From Flavobacterium shii (GTDB taxonomy: Bacteria > Bacteroidota > Bacteroidia > Flavobacteriales > Flavobacteriaceae): 64,000 bases of DNA. The notes under the pieces were generated by a model. It was not told where the DNA came from, made no database searches, and saw only the letters and a list, made by a program, of their open reading frames with translations. This document shows, piece by piece, positions 8,107 to 16,625 of this stretch. The stretch's first letter is position 1, and each line of letters begins with the position of its first letter. A program made the position numbers and the translations under genes. The stretch is taken from positions 1-64,000 of the forward strand of contig NZ_JAOZEW010000026.1 of the NCBI RefSeq assembly GCF_025847235.1. The letters are read 5' to 3'.

Positions 8107-9072
8107 TTAGTTTTTACTTTTTTCGTCGGTGTTTAGCCAAACTACATTTTGTTCCGATTTGTGTTCTTGCCCAATAATATCTCGATATAATTCTGGTCTT
8201 CTAGCTTTTATGTAACGATTTCCACCAGCCTGAATACATTTTTCGGGAGTAATTATTGCTGTTGCAAAAGAGTCATCAAAAGAACGGCATTCGGTGATTA
8301 CATCACCAAAAGGGTCAATAATCATCGAGCAACCATTTTTTAATTGATCGTCGTCCATACCAATTGGGTTTGAGAAAACGGCATAAATAGCATTATCATA
8401 TGCTCTTGCAGGCAACCATTTCATTAGCCAATCACGACCTTTCATTCCGTCAAATTCTAATCGTAACGAAGTTGGGTCGGCTTCGCGGTTTTCCCAAAGC
8501 TCAGGTGCAACAAAACCAGCGCCAGGTCGGGTAGAAGGAGTACACATTGTTACGTGTGGCATAAAAATAATATCAGCACCTAAAAGTGTTGTTGCACGTA
8601 CGTTTTCGATAATGTTGTTGTCGTAGCAAATTAGGATTCCGCATTTCCAACCCTTGATTTCAAAGATGCAGTAACTATCTCCGGGTGTTAGGTAAGGATT
8701 TATAAACGGATGTAGTTTTCGGTACTTGGCAACCAAACCATTTTTATCTACACAAACATAGGCTTTGAATAAATTATCGTTCTCATCTTTTTCAAAAAGT
8801 CCGGCTAATATTACGATATCATTCTTTTTGGCTATTTCCGTAAGTTTTAAGACGCTTTCTCCGTTTGGGATAACTTCTGCCTGACTCAGCATTTGTTCTT
8901 TCGATAAATGCCTTGCAAATGTATATCCGGTTATAGAACATTCGTGAAACGCAATTACATCACAACCTTCGCTAGCTGCTTTTTGCGAAAGTTTCTCGAT
9001 TACAGATAAATTATAGTTTTTATCGCCGCTTTTATTCTCAAACTGAGCTGTGGCTATTTTTAGATTTTTCAT
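8107..9072 (-). CDS. Nitrilase-superfamily carbon-nitrogen hydrolase
   Basis: A 321-residue cytosolic enzyme with the complete catalytic triad of the superfamily: Glu44 (AFHECSITGY), Lys119 (YRKLHPF) and Cys149 (ILICYDNN). It should hydrolyse a non-peptide C-N bond of an amide, carbamoyl compound or nitrile through a thioester. HPFINPYLTPGDSY resembles the aliphatic amidase/N-carbamoyl hydrolase branch more than true nitrilases, but substrate is not resolved. A good promoter (TTG-N17-TATTTTTG) lies just upstream. The AraC-type regulator at 9329 is its nearest upstream neighbour on the same strand. Confidence 0.9.
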   Translation of the reverse strand: MKNLKIATAQFENKSGDKNYNLSVIEKLSQKAASEGCDVIAFHECSITGYTFARHLSKEQMLSQAEVIPNGESVLKLTEIAKKNDIVILAGLFEKDENDNLFKAYVCVDKNGLVAKYRKLHPFINPYLTPGDSYCIFEIKGWKCGILICYDNNIIENVRATTLLGADIIFMPHVTMCTPSTRPGAGFVAPELWENREADPTSLRLEFDGMKGRDWLMKWLPARAYDNAIYAVFSNPIGMDDDQLKNGCSMIIDPFGDVITECRSFDDSFATAIITPEKCIQAGGNRYIKARRPELYRDIIGQEHKSEQNVVWLNTDEKSKN

Positions 9073-9094
9073 ATTATACGCTATTAATTTTAGG

Positions 9095-9122
9095 CAAAAA
9101 TAGCGCTGCCGATAATTTACAA
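9095..9122 (-). promoter_or_regulatory. Promoter of the nitrilase-family gene
   Basis: On the minus strand TTG (9122-9120) is followed after 17 bp by TATTTTTG (9102-9095), a match to the Bacteroidota TTG/TAnnTTTG pair. The ATG is 22 bp downstream. Confidence 0.65.
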
Positions 9123-9157
9123 ATTGTATAAAACCGACATTTTAATCTGTAGAAAAA

Positions 9158-9325
9158 AAATTAACCGCAAAGGGCACAAGGATTTACGCAAAGGTCGCAA
9201 AGCTTTTAATTTGTGCTAATTGGCGTAATTGCTTCGCCTGTTCGCACTTTCAGGCTCGGGTTGTGGTTAATTTTTTTTAATCCATTTAATCCTTTAATCT
9301 GTGGCTAAGAAATTAATCGCAAAGT
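9158..9325. repeat. AACCGCAAAG / CTTTAATCTGTGGC mosaic repeat
   Basis: A block reading AACCGCAAAGGGCACAAGG-TTTACGCAAAGGTCGCAAAGC is followed by AATCCATTTAATCCTTTAATC-TGTGGC. The same modules recur in seven other intergenic regions in either orientation. No coding sequence lies here. Confidence 0.8.
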
Positions 9326-9328
9326 GGT

Positions 9329-10156
9329 CTATAAATTTTTAGCAGGAACAGTTTCTATAAAGTTGTTGGTTAGTTTTCCGGCATTATACAAATATTCTTT
9401 GGGAGTCATTCCGGTATGTTTTTTAAATTCTCGTATAAGGTGGGATTGATCCGAGAATCCTGCGTCATAAGAAATCGTGGTAAGGTTTGTATCTTCTGAT
9501 TTATTCTTGAGTAGTTTTAAAAAGCCATGAATCTTTACAATATTGCCAAACTTCTTTGGATTTAATCCAACGCATTCTGTAAATTTTCTTTCGATATGTC
9601 TTTCAGTATAACCTGTATAATCAACCAATTGTTTGAGCGAAAACTGCCCTTTGGTTTTGATGATAAAATCTAACGAAGCCGCAGCAATCAATTGGTTTGA
9701 TAGTGGTTTTTTCGCTTCAAGCGTTTTAAAAAAATGATTCAAAAGGTTTAGTTTTTCCTGAATAGTAGCTTGTTCGGATAGTTTTTCCTGAAGTTCAATT
9801 CCTTCCAACCCAAAAATATCATCGATAGTGATTATGGTATCACGGAGTTCGCTACTTGTAATACCTAGTAATTGGTTGATTCCGTTAGGTTGGAAAACGA
9901 CAATTACAATAGACATTTCGCTGCCCGAATAAATGTCTTTAAACCCATTTAGTTGGCCATACAAAAACGAACTTGGCAAGTAATTCTGCGCTTCATAATT
10001 ACTGAAACCAGAAATAAGCTTACTTTTTAAAGAGAACACAACACCAGTATTACCATCAGAAAACAAACGAAGCTTCTGAGTATCATTACCTTTATTTTCT
10101 AAAAAAAGATAGTGTTTTATATAAGGCGATAATTCCTTTGGAGGTAAAACTTGCAT
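9329..10156 (-). CDS. AraC-family transcriptional regulator
   Basis: A 275-residue protein. The N-terminal 140 residues form a sensor-type domain (MQVLPPKELSPYIKHYLFLE, of the DUF6597 kind). The C-terminal part holds the double helix-turn-helix of the AraC family (about 165-260), including YTGYTERHIERKFTECVGL and the signature ISYDAGFSDQSHLIREFKKH-TGMTPKEY. A TAAATTTG promoter box is present at 10197-10204 on the minus strand. It could control the nitrilase gene downstream or the divergent polyamine-type operon at 10388; neither can be decided from sequence. Confidence 0.9.
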   Translation of the reverse strand: MQVLPPKELSPYIKHYLFLENKGNDTQKLRLFSDGNTGVVFSLKSKLISGFSNYEAQNYLPSSFLYGQLNGFKDIYSGSEMSIVIVVFQPNGINQLLGITSSELRDTIITIDDIFGLEGIELQEKLSEQATIQEKLNLLNHFFKTLEAKKPLSNQLIAAASLDFIIKTKGQFSLKQLVDYTGYTERHIERKFTECVGLNPKKFGNIVKIHGFLKLLKNKSEDTNLTTISYDAGFSDQSHLIREFKKHTGMTPKEYLYNAGKLTNNFIETVPAKNL

Positions 10157-10334
10157 AAAAACCTATTTGTTTATTAAATTCAAAAAAGTTTAGATGCAAA
10201 TTTAAAAAATCTTATTTCCTTAAACTCTTTTTTACTTTATAATTTAAACATAAAGCTTTAGTTGGTTTTGAAATAGCTTGTAGAATCTGGGCTGTTTTAG
10301 GTAATTGTATGGAGAGTCTAAATCATATCCTTCT

Positions 10335-10368
10335 TGTTAAAATTATCCAAAAATTATTATACATTTGG
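10335..10368 (+). promoter_or_regulatory. Promoter of the polyamine-type operon; decides the speD start
   Basis: TTG at 10335-10337 and TACATTTG at 10361-10368 (TAnnTTTG) are 23 bp apart. Transcription would begin near 10374, inside the longer TTG-initiated ORF (from 10334), so the ATG at 10388 must be the start. Confidence 0.7.
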
Positions 10369-10387
10369 GGCGTATATAAATATTTTA

Positions 10388-10750
10388 ATGGATTTACCCG
10401 CTTATTCACCAGGCTTGCATAAACTGGTAACCCTACATGTAGATAAAGTTCAAAAACTAAAGGATAGCAATGGTTTTGTTGCTATTACCAATTCAATTTT
10501 GGAGGCTTATCAATTAGAAAAAGTAGGTGTTATTGTCCATGATTTCGATAATGATAGCTTTACTATTTCATTTTGTTTAAAAGAATCTCATATATGTATA
10601 CATACTTGGCCAGAATACAATCAGTTAACTTTAGATGTTTATTTGTGTAATTATCAGCAAGATAATTCTAAAAAAGTAAGAGACGTTATGGCCGATTATA
10701 TCAATTATTTTGAAGGAACAATTATAAAAGATTTTGAAATTAATCGTTAG
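10388..10750 (+). CDS. speD: S-adenosylmethionine decarboxylase proenzyme (SpeD type)
   Basis: A 120-residue class 1B AdoMet decarboxylase. All autoprocessing and catalytic residues are present with canonical spacing: Glu66-Ser67 (the cleaved bond, Ser becoming the pyruvoyl group, KESHICIHTWPE), His72 and Cys87, equivalent to E62-S63, H68 and C83 of the Thermotoga enzyme. It makes decarboxylated AdoMet, the aminopropyl donor. It opens a seven-gene operon and is followed after 3 bp by the DUF4178 gene. Its partner is the membrane-fused aminopropyltransferase at 12387. The start is fixed by the promoter at 10361-10368. Confidence 0.93.
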   Translation: MDLPAYSPGLHKLVTLHVDKVQKLKDSNGFVAITNSILEAYQLEKVGVIVHDFDNDSFTISFCLKESHICIHTWPEYNQLTLDVYLCNYQQDNSKKVRDVMADYINYFEGTIIKDFEINR

Positions 10751-10753
10751 TAT

Positions 10754-11986
10754 ATGAAAGTTCCTTGTTTCAGTTGTGATACCGTTACCGATTTAGAGGT
10801 TGGTTTTGAAGTCGTAAATTTTGTTTGTCCGAATTGTCATAGCTTATATTCATCTGATGGCGATGGACAACTTCGTTTAAAATCAAAGTTTAAACTTGAA
10901 GTAAATGATTTTGCTTTTAAAATTGGAGATAAAGGAATTCTTAAAGGAATAGAATATACCGTTATTGCTGCAATAGTTAAAAAAGTATCTCAAAGCTATA
11001 ATTGGACAGAATACATTTTGGAAAGCCCAAAGGGGGATTTGGTTTATCTTTCTGAATCAGATGGAAACTGGATCTTTTTAACCGAAATAGAAGATCAATT
11101 TAATGCAAAACAACATCCTGAAATAGTAACTCATAACGGGATTGTATTTGATATTTACGAGTATTGCGATGTAGATATAGAAAATGCTCAGGGATATTTT
11201 GATTTCTCTTTGCCTGTCTATAAAATTCATATGGTAGAATATATTAACCCTCCGTTAATGATTTCTGTTGAAAAAATTAATGGTGTTGAAACTGCCTTTC
11301 TTGGAGAATATATTAGTAAAACTGAAATAAGGAAAGGATTTCCGGCGGTTAATTTACCATACCAGACGGGTGTAAATATTACAAGACCATACTATTTTGA
11401 TTTACGAAATACAGCAATAATTTTTTGTTTCGTTGCCTTAATAATTGTATGTGTTAACTGGCTTATATACAAAGATCAATCAGAACAAAGTGTGTTTTAT
11501 AAAGAAGCCACTTTTAATGAATTTAATAACAAAGAAATCTTTGGTTCTTCGTTTGTTTTAAAAGGCGGATCTGCGCCTATGACAATTCGTGTATCTTCTG
11601 ATGTAGATAATTCTTGGGCAAACGTAGATATTGCTTTGGTCGATGAAAATACAAATGAAGAGTTACATGCTAATAAAGATGTAGAGTATTATCATGGTTA
11701 TACAGATGGCGAAAATTGGACTGAAGGAGACCAATCGGTAGAGTTTAATATATGCGGAGTTAAAGCAGGAAAATACCATTTTGTAATTACTCCACAAAAA
11801 GCTCCTGAGGATATAAGCAATAATGTAATAAAAGTAAACGCAGTTTGGAATAAACCATCCTTTTACAACGTATGGATAGTTATTGGGTTTATGATAGTAG
11901 TTTTTATTGTTATTAGATATTGTAAAATAAATTTTGAAAAGAAAAGATGGGAGTATAGCGATTATTCACCTTATCAAGACGAGTAA
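10754..11986 (+). CDS. Zinc-ribbon, DUF4178-type membrane protein
   Basis: A 410-residue protein opening with a zinc ribbon (C5xxC8 and C25xxC28, CFSCDT and CPNCHS). This is followed by a beta-rich DUF4178-type domain (about 45-195), one membrane segment (about 215-235), a second beta-rich domain likely in the periplasm (about 245-365) and a second membrane segment near 375-393. No enzyme motif is visible. DUF4178 genes often accompany speD- and DUF350-type genes, which suggests a structural or scaffolding role in the same membrane module. The next gene starts 1 bp after its stop. Confidence 0.72.
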   Translation: MKVPCFSCDTVTDLEVGFEVVNFVCPNCHSLYSSDGDGQLRLKSKFKLEVNDFAFKIGDKGILKGIEYTVIAAIVKKVSQSYNWTEYILESPKGDLVYLSESDGNWIFLTEIEDQFNAKQHPEIVTHNGIVFDIYEYCDVDIENAQGYFDFSLPVYKIHMVEYINPPLMISVEKINGVETAFLGEYISKTEIRKGFPAVNLPYQTGVNITRPYYFDLRNTAIIFCFVALIIVCVNWLIYKDQSEQSVFYKEATFNEFNNKEIFGSSFVLKGGSAPMTIRVSSDVDNSWANVDIALVDENTNEELHANKDVEYYHGYTDGENWTEGDQSVEFNICGVKAGKYHFVITPQKAPEDISNNVIKVNAVWNKPSFYNVWIVIGFMIVVFIVIRYCKINFEKKRWEYSDYSPYQDE

Positions 11987-11987
11987 T

Positions 11988-12167
11988 ATGAAAGATTTTT
12001 TAGATTTTATAAAGAATAATTTAGCTGCATTAGCAATAGGACTATTTTGCTTTGCAACCTATTTGTATTTCGCCTATTCAGGAAACAGAATTTGCGATTG
12101 CGAAACAACAGAAAAATATAGTACATCAGGAAATCGTAGTTCCGTTAACCGCTTTTATCATAAATAA
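11988..12167 (+). CDS. 59-residue single-pass membrane protein
   Basis: A short ORF starting one base after the DUF4178 stop. It has a cationic/amphipathic N-terminus, a membrane helix at about residues 12-30 (LAALAIGLFCFATYLYFAYS) and a polar tail with a CDC pair. An upstream start at 11934 in the same frame would overlap the previous gene by more than 50 bp and adds no recognisable sequence, so the ATG at 11988 is preferred. Probably a small accessory subunit of the membrane module. No family is recognised. Confidence 0.65.
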   Translation: MKDFLDFIKNNLAALAIGLFCFATYLYFAYSGNRICDCETTEKYSTSGNRSSVNRFYHK

Positions 12168-12178
12168 ACCTATAAAGT

Positions 12179-12394
12179 ATGGACTTAATACATTTACAAC
12201 CTATCGTTAATTCGATCATTTTTTCTCTTATAGGAATCGTAATCTTATTGGTTGCCTATTTCATAATCGAAAAAATTACTCCTGAGAATACCTGGAAAGA
12301 GGTAGCTCAGAAAAATAATATTGCTGTTGCAATTGTGTTTGCAGCATTTATCATTGGTATCTCAATGATTATAAGTGCCGCAATTCATGGGTAA
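12179..12394 (+). CDS. DUF350 (YjfL-type) membrane protein
   Basis: A 71-residue protein made of two membrane helices (about 11-30 and 48-68) joined by the loop IEKITPENTWKEVAQKNNIA. This matches one repeat unit of the DUF350/YjfL family, whose E. coli member sits in a PspA-like gene neighbourhood. Biochemical role is unknown; it probably oligomerises in the inner membrane. The last 8 bp overlap the start of the aminopropyltransferase gene, so translation is likely coupled. Confidence 0.78.
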   Translation: MDLIHLQPIVNSIIFSLIGIVILLVAYFIIEKITPENTWKEVAQKNNIAVAIVFAAFIIGISMIISAAIHG

Positions 12395-13907
12395 AAAGTT
12401 TCTTAAATTTGAATTTTTATTGCTGTTTGCAGTATTTATTATTGCTACCTGCGGGCTAGTTTATGAGCTTGTTGCGGGTACTCTGGCTAGTTATTTATTA
12501 GGAGATTCAGTAAAACAATTTTCATTTATTATTGGAGTGTACCTGTTTTCAATGGGTATAGGCTCTTTCTTTTCAAAGTTTTTTCATAAAAACTTACTCA
12601 ATACTTTTGTTGAAATCGAGATATTAGTTGGACTAATTGGCGGATTGAGTTCTGTTGTTTTGTTTTTATTGTTCGAAAGTGTCGAGTATTTTCAATTCGT
12701 TTTATATCTCCTTGTTTTTGTAACAGGTTTTTTAGTCGGATTAGAAATACCGTTACTAATGAATATTTTAAAAGATAAAGTAGCCTTTAAAGACTTAGTT
12801 TCTAATGTGTTTACTTTTGATTATATCGGAGCTTTATTGGCATCGATACTCTTTCCGTTAGTTTTAGTTCCGAAGTTAGGAATTATGGGGACATCATTAT
12901 TCTTCGGAATGATTAATGTGAGTATTGCAATTGTTTTGTGTTTTCTTCTAAAAAAAGAATTAAAGAATGGTTATTTCTTAAAAGCAAAAGCAGTTACATC
13001 ATTTTTGATTTTATTAGGTGTTTTTGTTTTTTCAGATTCTATTTTGTCTTATTCAGAAGGAAAGCTTTATGGAGAGAATATCATTTACACTAATTCAACT
13101 CAATATCAGCGTATTGTTCTTACGCATAATAAGAGCGATTATAGGTTGTATTTAAATAACAACCTACAATTTAGTTCTACCGACGAATATCGCTATCACG
13201 AAGCTTTAGTTCATCCTGTAATGTCTATTGCCAAAAGTGTAAAACATGTTTTGGTTTTAGGTGGCGGTGATGGTTTGGCAGTACGCGAAATTTTAAAATA
13301 CAAAGAAGTAGAAAAAGTTACTTTAGTTGATTTGGATGAAGGAATGACAAAGTTGTTTAAAGTCAATAAAATATTAACAGGTTTTAATCAAGGCTCGCTT
13401 AATAATCCTAAAGTAACAATCATTAATACAGATGCATACATTTGGGCAAAAAGTTGTCAGGAAAAATTTGATGTTGTAATTATCGACTTTCCAGACCCGT
13501 CTAATTATAGTTTAGGAAAGTTATATTCTCTTAATTTTTATCAAACGATAAAAAGTATTTCGCAACCCGATGCAGCTGTTGTCATCCAGACTACATCGCC
13601 TTATTTTGCTCCAAAATCATTTTGGTGTATCAATAAAACCGTAATGCAGGTTTTTCCTCAGGTCGATGCGTATCATGCTTATGTACCTTCGTTTGGAGAA
13701 TGGGGGTATACAATCGCGATTAATGGTTTTGGTACTACTTTTAATCAAGTAATTAGAAAAGCTCTGGGATTAAAATTCTACAATTATCAATTCGATAGAT
13801 TTAATTATTTTACCAAAGATATGATCTCAAATGAAATTGAAATCAATCGTTTAGACAACCAAATTTTAGTACGTTATTTTGATGAAGAATGGGGAAAACT
13901 ACAGTAA
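12387..13907 (+). CDS. Membrane-anchored aminopropyltransferase (spermidine synthase-like)
   Basis: A 506-residue fusion. Residues 1-220 hold about seven membrane helices. The C-terminal half is a spermidine-synthase fold with DEYRYHEALVH (266-276), the AdoMet-binding GGGDG (292-296), the acidic VDLDEGM and IIDFPDP (Asp367/Asp370), the position of the catalytic Asp. The usual gatekeeping loop after DP is replaced by SNYSLGKLYSL, so the amine acceptor may not be putrescine. The ATG at 12387 overlaps DUF350 by 8 bp; a GTG at 12375 is an alternative. The donor is presumably made by speD at the head of the operon. Confidence 0.85.
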   Translation: MGKKFLKFEFLLLFAVFIIATCGLVYELVAGTLASYLLGDSVKQFSFIIGVYLFSMGIGSFFSKFFHKNLLNTFVEIEILVGLIGGLSSVVLFLLFESVEYFQFVLYLLVFVTGFLVGLEIPLLMNILKDKVAFKDLVSNVFTFDYIGALLASILFPLVLVPKLGIMGTSLFFGMINVSIAIVLCFLLKKELKNGYFLKAKAVTSFLILLGVFVFSDSILSYSEGKLYGENIIYTNSTQYQRIVLTHNKSDYRLYLNNNLQFSSTDEYRYHEALVHPVMSIAKSVKHVLVLGGGDGLAVREILKYKEVEKVTLVDLDEGMTKLFKVNKILTGFNQGSLNNPKVTIINTDAYIWAKSCQEKFDVVIIDFPDPSNYSLGKLYSLNFYQTIKSISQPDAAVVIQTTSPYFAPKSFWCINKTVMQVFPQVDAYHAYVPSFGEWGYTIAINGFGTTFNQVIRKALGLKFYNYQFDRFNYFTKDMISNEIEINRLDNQILVRYFDEEWGKLQ

Positions 13908-15510
13908 ATCAAGGCGGAATTTTGTAAAAGGAATTGGCGCTTCTTTGTTGTTAATCCCTTTTTTACAATTTTGTTCAGATAAAATAATCCAGTTATTAAT
14001 TCGGTTGTCGGGAACTAATCATCTTTTAGGACATCGACTTTGGATTAAAGATTTTCCGAAACCAACCAGTCAAATTCATATTCCATATCTTATTGTAGGA
14101 GGTGGGATTTCGGGTTTAAGTGCTGCCAGGCAATTTGAGAAAAAAGGAATTTCAGATTTTCTTCTGGTTGAATTAGAAGGACATTTGGGAGGGAATTCTT
14201 CCAATGGGGAAAATCAATATTCTAAATTTCCACTTGGAGCGCATTATTTGCCATTGCCTAATTTTAAGGATAAAGAATTATTACAATTTTTAGAAGAAGA
14301 GAAAATCATAGTAGGATACGATCAGAAAGGACTTCCCGTTTTTGATGAATTACAGTTGTCTTTTGCTCCAGACGAGCGTTTGTTTTATAAAAATAATTGG
14401 CAAGATGGGGTCGTTCCCAAAGAAGGGAATTCTAAAGATCAGGATTTGGAATTAGAAAGGTTTTTTAAATTAATGGATGCTTTTCGGATAGGAAAAGGAA
14501 AAGATGAAAAGTACTTATTTGATATTCCTGTTTATCTTTCTTCAAATGATATTGAAACCAGAAATTTGGATAAGATGACCATGAAAGAATGGTTTGAAAA
14601 GAATGATTTTAAAACCGAACCTTTATTTCATTATATCGATTATTGTTGTAAAGATGATTTTGGTCTTGGTATAGATTATGTTTCGGCTTGGGCTGGAATC
14701 CATTATTTTGCAGGAAGAAAGCAAGATGCTAATTCTGATAAAAAAGAAAGTGTTTTAACCTGGCCAGAAGGAAACGCAAGATTAGCGACTCATCTAAAAA
14801 AATACACCGATAAAAAAACATTGAAAAATCATTTGGTTTATGAAGTAAAGACCGAAAACAATAAGGTTATTGCCAAAGTATTTGATGATGTTAAAAAGGT
14901 TTCGGTAGAGATTGTTGCAGACAAAGTAATTATGGCAACACCACAGTTTGTAAACCAGTATCTTATTAAAGATCGAAAAGAATATACTAAAGATTTTCAG
15001 TACACACCTTGGCTTCTAGCAACTTTAACCTTAACTAATTTATCCGATAATTTTAGTTTTCCTCTTTCTTGGGACAATGTTATTTATGGCGCAAAAGGAT
15101 TAGGATATGTTTATGATCAGCATCAATCTTTAAACCAGATTCAGACCAAAAAAGTAATTACTTATTATTATAGTTTTTCTTCTTCGGATTTAAGAAAAAC
15201 GAGAAAAGAACTCTATAAAAAAGATAAAGAGTATTGGAAACAATTTGTCTTAGATGATTTAAAAATAGCACATCCTGATATTGAAAATAGTACTGAAGAA
15301 ATGGAAGTTTTTTTGTTAGGACACGGAATGGTTAGTCCGGCACCAGGATTTATTTTTGGAGAAGCTAAAAAACAAGCTTCAAAAACTATCCAAAATTCTA
15401 TCTATTTTGCCCATACAGATTTGTCAGGAATATCAATTTTTGAGGAAGCCTTTCATCACGGAATTAATGTCGTAAATCAAATTTTAGATGAAACAACCTT
15501 GGATTCATAA
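13882..15510 (+). CDS. Tat-exported FAD-dependent amine oxidase-like protein
   Basis: A 542-residue flavoprotein. Residues 10-16 (SRRNFVK) are a twin-arginine motif followed by a hydrophobic stretch ending FLQFC, so it should be exported folded by Tat and may stay membrane-attached. The FAD Rossmann motif VGGGISGLS is at 72-80 and LVELEGHLGGNSS carries the ribose-binding Glu. The C-terminus resembles flavin amine oxidases (FAHTDLSG near 513). It overlaps the aminopropyltransferase by 26 bp. The likely reaction is oxidation of an amine, perhaps the product of the previous enzyme; the substrate is inferred from context only. Confidence 0.8.
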   Translation: MKNGENYSKSRRNFVKGIGASLLLIPFLQFCSDKIIQLLIRLSGTNHLLGHRLWIKDFPKPTSQIHIPYLIVGGGISGLSAARQFEKKGISDFLLVELEGHLGGNSSNGENQYSKFPLGAHYLPLPNFKDKELLQFLEEEKIIVGYDQKGLPVFDELQLSFAPDERLFYKNNWQDGVVPKEGNSKDQDLELERFFKLMDAFRIGKGKDEKYLFDIPVYLSSNDIETRNLDKMTMKEWFEKNDFKTEPLFHYIDYCCKDDFGLGIDYVSAWAGIHYFAGRKQDANSDKKESVLTWPEGNARLATHLKKYTDKKTLKNHLVYEVKTENNKVIAKVFDDVKKVSVEIVADKVIMATPQFVNQYLIKDRKEYTKDFQYTPWLLATLTLTNLSDNFSFPLSWDNVIYGAKGLGYVYDQHQSLNQIQTKKVITYYYSFSSSDLRKTRKELYKKDKEYWKQFVLDDLKIAHPDIENSTEEMEVFLLGHGMVSPAPGFIFGEAKKQASKTIQNSIYFAHTDLSGISIFEEAFHHGINVVNQILDETTLDS

Positions 15511-16510
15511 AGCCAAAACTGATCTGATTTTTATCATTGGGCCATCTTTTTTTGTGTTGGCTATTATTTTCTTATTTCAAGATTATATTACTCAAATAGA
15601 AAATGAGTATTCGTTTTATACGTGGCTTTTTTTAATCGTTTTTATTGATGTTGCCCATGTTTATGCAACTTTATTTAAAACTTATTTTGTAGCCGATGAA
15701 TTCAGGAAGAATAAGAAAAGATTATTGCTTTTACCCGCAATTTGTTTTGCTATTGGTATCGTTCTTTTCTCTTTTGGAAGTTTAGTATTCTGGTCCTTTT
15801 TAGCTTATGTGGCAGTTTTTCATTTTATAAGGCAGCAATATGGTTTTATGCGATTGTATGCCAGGACAGAAGAGAAAACAAGACTTTCGGTTTGTATAGA
15901 TAATTGTGCAATTTATGCTTCAACAGGTTATCCGATGTTGTATTGGTTCTTTTCTTCAGAAAGAAAATTCAATTGGTTTGTCGAAAATGAGTTTTTTCGT
16001 TTTCATAACACATTCTTATTAGACGTATTATTCTGGATTTATGTCATTATTATAACGATTTACGTAATCTATACGGTTTATAAAAGTATAACGAATAGAT
16101 TTTTTAATGTTCCTAAAAACGCAATTATTCTAGGAACGGCACTTTCATGGTATTTTGGAATTGTTTATTTTAATGATGATCTTATTTTTACTTTATTAAA
16201 TGTAGTTTCTCACGGAATTCCTTATATGGCGCTGGTTTACTTTAGAGAAATCGAAAACAAGACAAACACAAACTCGGGAGTTTTTAGTTATTTAAAAAGC
16301 TATAACGCAATCTTTATTTATGTGGGGATTTTATTAGTGATAGCATTTACAGAAGAGTTTTTATGGGAGATTTTGGTTTGGAATGATAACTTCTCACTAA
16401 AAACGTTTGATTTTTCTAGTTGGCAATTTGTAATTGTCCCGTTGTTAACTGTGCCTCAGTTTACACATTACTTACTCGATGGGTTTATATGGAAGTCTAA
16501 GAAATCCTAA
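15488..16510 (+). CDS. Polytopic membrane protein with conserved-looking His/Asp residues
   Basis: A 340-residue protein with about eight to nine membrane helices and no recognised family. Histidines and aspartates sit inside or at the edge of helices: D54/H57 (FIDVAHVYA), H112 (FHFIRQQYGF), H242 (SHGIPYMAL) and H327/D331 (THYLLDGFIW). Such a pattern suggests a metal centre, as in membrane desaturases or Brp/Blh-type oxygenases, but this is inference. It starts 23 bp inside the amine oxidase gene and ends the seven-gene operon. It is likely the least characterised member of the module. Confidence 0.75.
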   Translation: MKQPWIHKAKTDLIFIIGPSFFVLAIIFLFQDYITQIENEYSFYTWLFLIVFIDVAHVYATLFKTYFVADEFRKNKKRLLLLPAICFAIGIVLFSFGSLVFWSFLAYVAVFHFIRQQYGFMRLYARTEEKTRLSVCIDNCAIYASTGYPMLYWFFSSERKFNWFVENEFFRFHNTFLLDVLFWIYVIIITIYVIYTVYKSITNRFFNVPKNAIILGTALSWYFGIVYFNDDLIFTLLNVVSHGIPYMALVYFREIENKTNTNSGVFSYLKSYNAIFIYVGILLVIAFTEEFLWEILVWNDNFSLKTFDFSSWQFVIVPLLTVPQFTHYLLDGFIWKSKKS

Positions 16511-16625
16511 TCTTGTTATATTGTTTGTTGTGCAACTTGTTGCGTTTCGGTATCAAAATATAAATTTATTAATAGGTTTTTATTTTAATACAAGCCAATC
16601 ATCAATCATTAGATAGTTTTAATTA

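Noticed and set aside
10334..10387. TTG-initiated N-terminal extension of speD
   Set aside because: The TACATTTG promoter box (10361-10368) lies inside it, so these codons would not be transcribed.
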